Source: an uncultured Collinsella sp. (GTDB lineage: Bacteria > Actinomycetota > Coriobacteriia > Coriobacteriales > Coriobacteriaceae). Taken from it: a DNA stretch of 5,408 nucleotides. Below the pieces are notes generated by a model. The model was given only the letters and a program-made list of their open reading frames with translations. It searched no databases and was not told where the DNA came from. This document shows, piece after piece, positions 5,032 through 5,408 of this stretch; positions within the stretch are counted from its first letter, which is position 1; the number at the start of each line of letters is the position of its first letter. Both the position numbers and the translations under genes were made by a program. The DNA is taken from assembly GCA_900554255.1 (NCBI GenBank), contig USGN01000096.1:1-5408 (forward strand), written 5' to 3'.

Positions 5032-5408
5032 ATTTCTCGTCCGACTTATCGGTCTTGGTCGGAGCCTCGAAGCGGTAGCCGACACCGTGGACGGTGTAGA
5101 GCCACTTGGGCTTCTTGGGGTCGTCGCCCAGCTTGGCGCGAAGGTTCTTCACGTGGCTGTCGATGGTGCGCTCGTAACCCTCAAAGTCGTAGCCGAGCAC
5201 CTTCTCGACCAGCTCCATGCGGTTGTAGACGCGGCCGGGGTGACGGGCAAGCGTGGTGAGCAGCTTGAACTCGGAAGCCGTCAGGTCGACTTCCTTGCCC
5301 TCGACCAAAATCTTGTGGCCCGAGATGTCAATGACCAGATCGCCAAAGTCGAGCACCTCGACGGCCGGCTCATCGGCCTGGTGGGCACGGCGGAACAAGG
5401 CGCGCACG
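5030..5408 (-). CDS. Response regulator, OmpR/PhoB family (partial, C-terminal part)
   Basis: Only the last 126 codons or so are in the window; the gene continues past the right edge. The visible part begins in the interdomain linker (VRALFRRA) and then covers the whole winged-helix DNA-binding domain. This starts near FGDLVIDISGHKILVEG, continues through LTASEFKLLTTLARHPG, has its recognition helix in ERTIDSHVKNLRAKLG, and ends in the wing YTVHGVGYRFE. The phosphoacceptor receiver domain must lie outside. The protein would bind direct-repeat DNA sites after phosphorylation by the kinase encoded immediately downstream. A GTG at 5407 lies in the linker and is not a plausible start. Target genes cannot be inferred. 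Confidence 0.95.
   Translation of the reverse strand, partial: VRALFRRAHQADEPAVEVLDFGDLVIDISGHKILVEGKEVDLTASEFKLLTTLARHPGRVYNRMELVEKVLGYDFEGYERTIDSHVKNLRAKLGDDPKKPKWLYTVHGVGYRFEAPTKTDKSDEK

Overview
The window looks like a chromosomal segment of a Gram-positive, moderately high-GC bacterium, most likely a Coriobacteriia member such as Collinsella. This rests on the overall base composition, the use of GTG starts behind strong AAGGAG ribosome binding sites, the protein style and the gene content. The genus is inferred from general familiarity and was not tested by any search. Every gene I can support lies on the minus strand, so transcription runs from right to left.

From right to left, the window holds these parts. 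(1) The 3' end of an OmpR/PhoB-type response regulator runs off the right edge. It is followed 12 bases later by a complete membrane histidine kinase, so the two form a two-component operon. (2) A 109-base gap carries a hairpin that may be a weak terminator. (3) purC encodes SAICAR synthetase for purine synthesis. Its stop codon directly abuts the GTG start of a small two-helix membrane protein of unknown function, whose ribosome binding site lies inside the last codons of purC. (4) A compact intergenic region combines an intrinsic terminator with a candidate promoter. (5) An M29-family metallo-aminopeptidase follows. (6) A tRNA-Lys(TTT) gene has a good promoter overlapping the end of the aminopeptidase gene and a strong intrinsic terminator just downstream.

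The leftmost 365 bases hold no protein gene that I believe. Positions 1-110 are GC-rich and hairpin-rich. On the minus strand they contain a segment resembling the precursor sequence found next to rRNA genes, so an rRNA operon may begin just beyond the left edge. Positions 120-350 are more AT-rich and contain a row of inverted repeats (152-268) with no assigned role.

Most of the window is ordinary housekeeping and signalling. The points most worth a second look are the Tyr-to-Phe change next to the metal site of the aminopeptidase, the unknown membrane protein tied to purC, the terminator and promoter arrangement at 1818-1875, the tRNA promoter embedded in a coding sequence, and the unexplained hairpin cluster at 152-268. 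I see no CRISPR array, insertion sequence, phage gene or defence system.
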